The notes beneath the pieces were generated by a model that saw only the letters and a list, made by a program, of their open reading frames with translations, was not told the DNA's origin and ran no database searches. The translations under genes were made by a program, and so were the position numbers. Source: JBDSLU01 sp039916225 (GTDB lineage: Bacteria > Acidobacteriota > Vicinamibacteria > Vicinamibacterales > Vicinamibacteraceae). From it: a stretch of 17,502 nucleotides of DNA. This document shows, one piece after another, positions 14,643 through 17,502 of this stretch. How positions within the stretch are numbered: position 1 is the stretch's first letter; each line of letters begins with the position of its first letter. The DNA is taken from contig JBDSLU010000268.1 of NCBI GenBank assembly GCA_039916225.1, positions 1-17,502 of the forward strand, written 5' to 3'.

Positions 14643-17502
14643 ATGCGACCCGACTCGCCGACTCGTGTACGACCTGGCGTCTCGCGTCCCTGGGTCTTCG
14701 GTCTCGTCCTGCTGCTGACCTGCGCGATCGCGGCCTGCCGAACCGGCGAGCGCGTCGCCCCGCCTGAATCGGTCAGCATCGACGTCCTCGTGTCCGACTT
14801 CGAGGCGGGCCGCATTGCCGACGGCAGCCGCGTCCGCGCCACCGGCGTCGTCACCGACGACGATCCGCAGCGGCAGCTGGCGTTCGTCGCCGATACCGCC
14901 CGCGGCTTGGCGATACGGACCGGGCCGGCCGGGCTGAAGGTCGCTGCGGGTCGCCGCGTCACGGTCGAAGGCACCATCAGCCGTCTCGCCTTCGGCCCCT
15001 GTCTGACCGACGCTGTCGTGGTCGACTCTGGCGCCGGGTCGCTCGATTCCACCCGGGTCTTCGATCCCCCTTTCGACCGTCGCCTGCCTGGCCGGTCTGT
15101 CGAGATCGAATCGCAGGTCAAGGCAGCAACGATGCGCGACGGACGGCTGCTCCTCAGCTTGGTGCTCGGCAAAGTGCTGCTCCAGGCGGAGGTGCGGACT
15201 CCGGCGGGCCTCGTGCCAGCCGCGCTCGCCGGCGCGGTCGTGCACGCCCGCGGCGTCGTGGTTCCGCTCGACGAAGGCCGCTCGGAGTTCCCCGGCCGGA
15301 TCGTCGTGGCCGACGCCGCTGGCCTCACCGTCGTTCGCCGGCCGACCGGTGCGCAGCACGGCCTGCTGCTGTCGTCCACCGCGGCGATCCACGAGCTGCC
15401 GTCCGACGTCGCGGCTGCCGGCTACCCGGTGCAGATCCGCGGCCAGGTCATCGACCTCCCGACCTGGAAGGGCCTCTTCGTCCAGACGGACGGCCACGGC
15501 ATCCACATCGACTACTCCTCGACGCTCGAGCACGAGCTGCCGCCGCTTCGCCCCGGCGATCTCGTCGCCATCACCGGCCAGACCGGCGCCGGCCGGTTCG
15601 CGCCGGTCATCGAGGCGCACCTGCTCCAGGTGGTCGGGCACGCGCCGCTGCCGCCCGGGCGTCCCGTCAACATCGACGACCTCGTCTCGGGCCGCGAGGA
15701 CAGCCAGTTGATCGACATCGTAGGCACGGTGCGCGCGGTCCGGCGCGCCGCCCCCCCGGTCAAGAACTACCTCGAGCTCGATCTTTCACACGGCCGCGAG
15801 CGCCTGCCGACCTACGTGCCGCTGCCGGCGAGCGCGCCCATCCCGCCCGGGCTCGGTGTCGACGCGGCGGTCCGCGTTCGCGCCGTCGCCGCCACGCTCT
15901 ACAACAACTATCGTCAGACGTTCGGGGCCCGCCTCCTCGTCCCGACCGTCGATGACGTGCGGATCCTGTCGCCGTCACCGGCGGATCCGTTTGCGCTGCC
16001 GCTGTGCTCGACCGACCGTCTCCTGGATTTCGCCGCTACCGCGCGCGGGCACGGGCGGCTCCGCAAGGTGCGAGGCGTGGTCGTGCTGGTCGCGGACGGC
16101 TCGGTGTTCCTGCGCGACACCGTGGGCATGCTCGAGATTCGCGCGGCCGCCACCGATCCGCTGCGCGCCGCCAGCGAGCCGCTGCGCTCCGGCGACCAGA
16201 TCGAAGCGGTCGGCTTTCCCAGCGCCAGCGAGCTGAGCAGCCAGAGCGCGCTCAGTCCACGGCTCGAGGACGCCCTGATTCGCCGCATCGGCCGGGCGTC
16301 GCTGCCGGAGCCGACCGAGGCCTCGGCCTTGGAGCTGCTGCGCGGCATCAAGCACGCCACGCTCGTCCGCGTCCGCGGGCGGCTGCTGCAGCACGTCGCC
16401 ACGTCGCACGAAGACCTGCTGGTGCTCGATGGTGGCGGCGCGACATTCTCGGCGCACCTGGCCCGTATCACCGGCATGCCGTCGCTGCCGCCTTTGCAGA
16501 ATGGCAGCCTGCTCGAGCTGATCGGCGTGACCTCGATGCAGGAGACCGCGCGACGGGGCGGCGGGGCGCCGCGCAGCTTCCGCCTGTTCCTGCCGTCGGC
16601 CGGGGCGGTGGTCGTTCGCGAGACGGCACCGTGGATGACGGCGTCGCGCCTGCTGTGGATCCTCGGCGCGCTCGGTATCGCGACCGGTGTCTCGATGTCG
16701 TGGGTGTGGACGCTGCGCCGCCGTGTCCAGGGTCAGACGCGCCAGCTCCTCGCCGCCAAGAACTCGGCGGAGGCCGCCAACGAATCGAAGAGCGAGTTCG
16801 TCGCCAACATCAGCCACGAGATCAGGACGCCGATGAACGGCGTGCTCGGCGTCACCGAGCTGCTGCTCGAGACGACGCAGGAGCCCGAGTCGCGCCAGTA
16901 CCTCGGGATGGTCAAGAGTTCGGCCGAAGCGCTGCTCCGCATCATCAACGACATCCTCGACTTCTCGAAGATGGAAGCGGGCCGGATGGACCTGAGTCCG
17001 CACCCGTTCCGGCTGCGCGAGCTGCTCGGCGAGACGGTGATGGTGCTCGGCCTGCGCGCCGACGCCAAGGGCCTCGAGCTGGTGTGGCGCGTCGCGCCGG
17101 ACGTCCCGGATGCGATCGTCGGCGACGCCGAGCGGTTGCGGCAGGTCGTGCTCAACCTGGCCGGTAACGCCTTGAAGTTCACCGAGAAGGGCGACGTGAC
17201 CGTCGACGTCTCGCTGGCCGAGCCGATGGCCAACGGGGCGACGCAGTGCCTCGTCCGGGTGGCCGTCCGCGACACCGGCATCGGCATCCCTCAGGATCGG
17301 CAGGCGGCGGTATTCGACGCGTTCGCGCAGGCCGATACGTCGACCTCGCGCAAGTACGGCGGCACCGGCCTCGGCCTGGCCATCTCGTCGCGCATCGTGT
17401 CGATGATGGGCGGGCGGATCGAGCTGGCCAGCCAGATCGGCGTCGGCAGCACGTTCCACTTCACCATCCCCGTTCTGATCGACACGGCGGCCGCCGCGGC
17501 CG
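14643..17502 (+). CDS. Large sensor histidine kinase with repeated OB-fold-like extracytoplasmic modules (3' end outside window)
   Basis: I translated this frame in full: 953 codons without a stop, cut by the window edge. ATG 14643 is the first ATG after the in-frame TGA at 14628; no clear ribosome binding site is visible. A hydrophobic segment at 18-31 ends in IAAC (C32), which fits a lipobox or a first anchor. Residues about 45-640 hold at least five similar beta modules, each with a pattern like 'V-x-(I/V)-x-G-x-V ... F-V-x-D/T ... G-(I/L)-x-I' (for example VRATGVV, VQIRGQV with LFVQTDGHGIHI, RKVRGVV with VFLRDTVGMLEI, VRVRGRL). These look OB-fold-like. A membrane helix spans 670-691. HisKA follows with H725 (NISHEIRTP), then the ATPase domain with N842 (N-box), D877-x-G-x-G and GGTGLGLA (906-913). 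The sequence then enters an alanine-rich linker, so a receiver domain may follow. Ligand and partner are unknown. Confidence 0.93.
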   Translation, partial: MRPDSPTRVRPGVSRPWVFGLVLLLTCAIAACRTGERVAPPESVSIDVLVSDFEAGRIADGSRVRATGVVTDDDPQRQLAFVADTARGLAIRTGPAGLKVAAGRRVTVEGTISRLAFGPCLTDAVVVDSGAGSLDSTRVFDPPFDRRLPGRSVEIESQVKAATMRDGRLLLSLVLGKVLLQAEVRTPAGLVPAALAGAVVHARGVVVPLDEGRSEFPGRIVVADAAGLTVVRRPTGAQHGLLLSSTAAIHELPSDVAAAGYPVQIRGQVIDLPTWKGLFVQTDGHGIHIDYSSTLEHELPPLRPGDLVAITGQTGAGRFAPVIEAHLLQVVGHAPLPPGRPVNIDDLVSGREDSQLIDIVGTVRAVRRAAPPVKNYLELDLSHGRERLPTYVPLPASAPIPPGLGVDAAVRVRAVAATLYNNYRQTFGARLLVPTVDDVRILSPSPADPFALPLCSTDRLLDFAATARGHGRLRKVRGVVVLVADGSVFLRDTVGMLEIRAAATDPLRAASEPLRSGDQIEAVGFPSASELSSQSALSPRLEDALIRRIGRASLPEPTEASALELLRGIKHATLVRVRGRLLQHVATSHEDLLVLDGGGATFSAHLARITGMPSLPPLQNGSLLELIGVTSMQETARRGGGAPRSFRLFLPSAGAVVVRETAPWMTASRLLWILGALGIATGVSMSWVWTLRRRVQGQTRQLLAAKNSAEAANESKSEFVANISHEIRTPMNGVLGVTELLLETTQEPESRQYLGMVKSSAEALLRIINDILDFSKMEAGRMDLSPHPFRLRELLGETVMVLGLRADAKGLELVWRVAPDVPDAIVGDAERLRQVVLNLAGNALKFTEKGDVTVDVSLAEPMANGATQCLVRVAVRDTGIGIPQDRQAAVFDAFAQADTSTSRKYGGTGLGLAISSRIVSMMGGRIELASQIGVGSTFHFTIPVLIDTAAAAA

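Noticed and set aside
15975..17459. Minus-strand open frame of 494 codons, and a plus-strand open frame at 16004-17167, over the second kinase
   Set aside because: The continuous plus-strand kinase frame from 14643 contains all HisKA and ATPase motifs in order. These other frames have none.
14643..17502. Possible frameshift or pseudogene in the second kinase
   Set aside because: A full codon-by-codon read from 14643 to the window end shows no stop and intact H, N and G boxes. It is simply cut by the window edge.

Overview
The window is very GC-rich DNA (about 70% by eye) densely packed with protein genes. It most resembles a soil-type Acidobacteriota genome, probably near the Vicinamibacteria. 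This is an inference from three things: an Oar-like TonB-dependent receptor with a carboxypeptidase-regulatory N-terminus, a propeller/Y_Y_Y histidine kinase paired with a LuxR-type regulator, and TTGGNNG heptad repeats between genes. I found no tRNA, rRNA, CRISPR array or transposase gene.

Left edge, plus strand (1-2347): the tail of an unrecognised protein whose stop overlaps the start of ribonuclease D (rnd), then a small exported protein of unknown function. This protein converges on a minus-strand NmrA-like reductase. The two genes are separated by a near-perfect palindromic element of about 90 bp that contains both stop codons.

Centre, minus strand, transcribed right to left (12939 to 2435): a propeller-type sensor histidine kinase, a NarL/LuxR response regulator, a large TonB-dependent receptor, a PL11 rhamnogalacturonan lyase, and the NmrA-like reductase. 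The receptor and lyase are 16 nt apart. This looks like a pectin (rhamnogalacturonan-I) uptake and degradation locus with its own two-component control. It resembles a Bacteroidetes polysaccharide-utilisation locus in which the hybrid sensor is split into two proteins. A matching palindrome (GTCGCCA-N4-TGGYGAC) lies upstream of both the regulator and the receptor, and is a candidate operator. A long heptad-repeat stem-loop separates regulator from receptor.

Right edge: a RluA-family pseudouridine synthase (minus) and a small outer-membrane-barrel-like protein (plus) are divergent, and their ATG codons overlap in one CATG. After a short gap comes a large sensor kinase gene (plus) that runs off the window end. 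I read it codon by codon from 14643 to 17502 without a stop. Its roughly 640-residue extracytoplasmic part appears to be a chain of repeated OB-fold-like beta modules, followed by one membrane helix, HisKA and HATPase domains.
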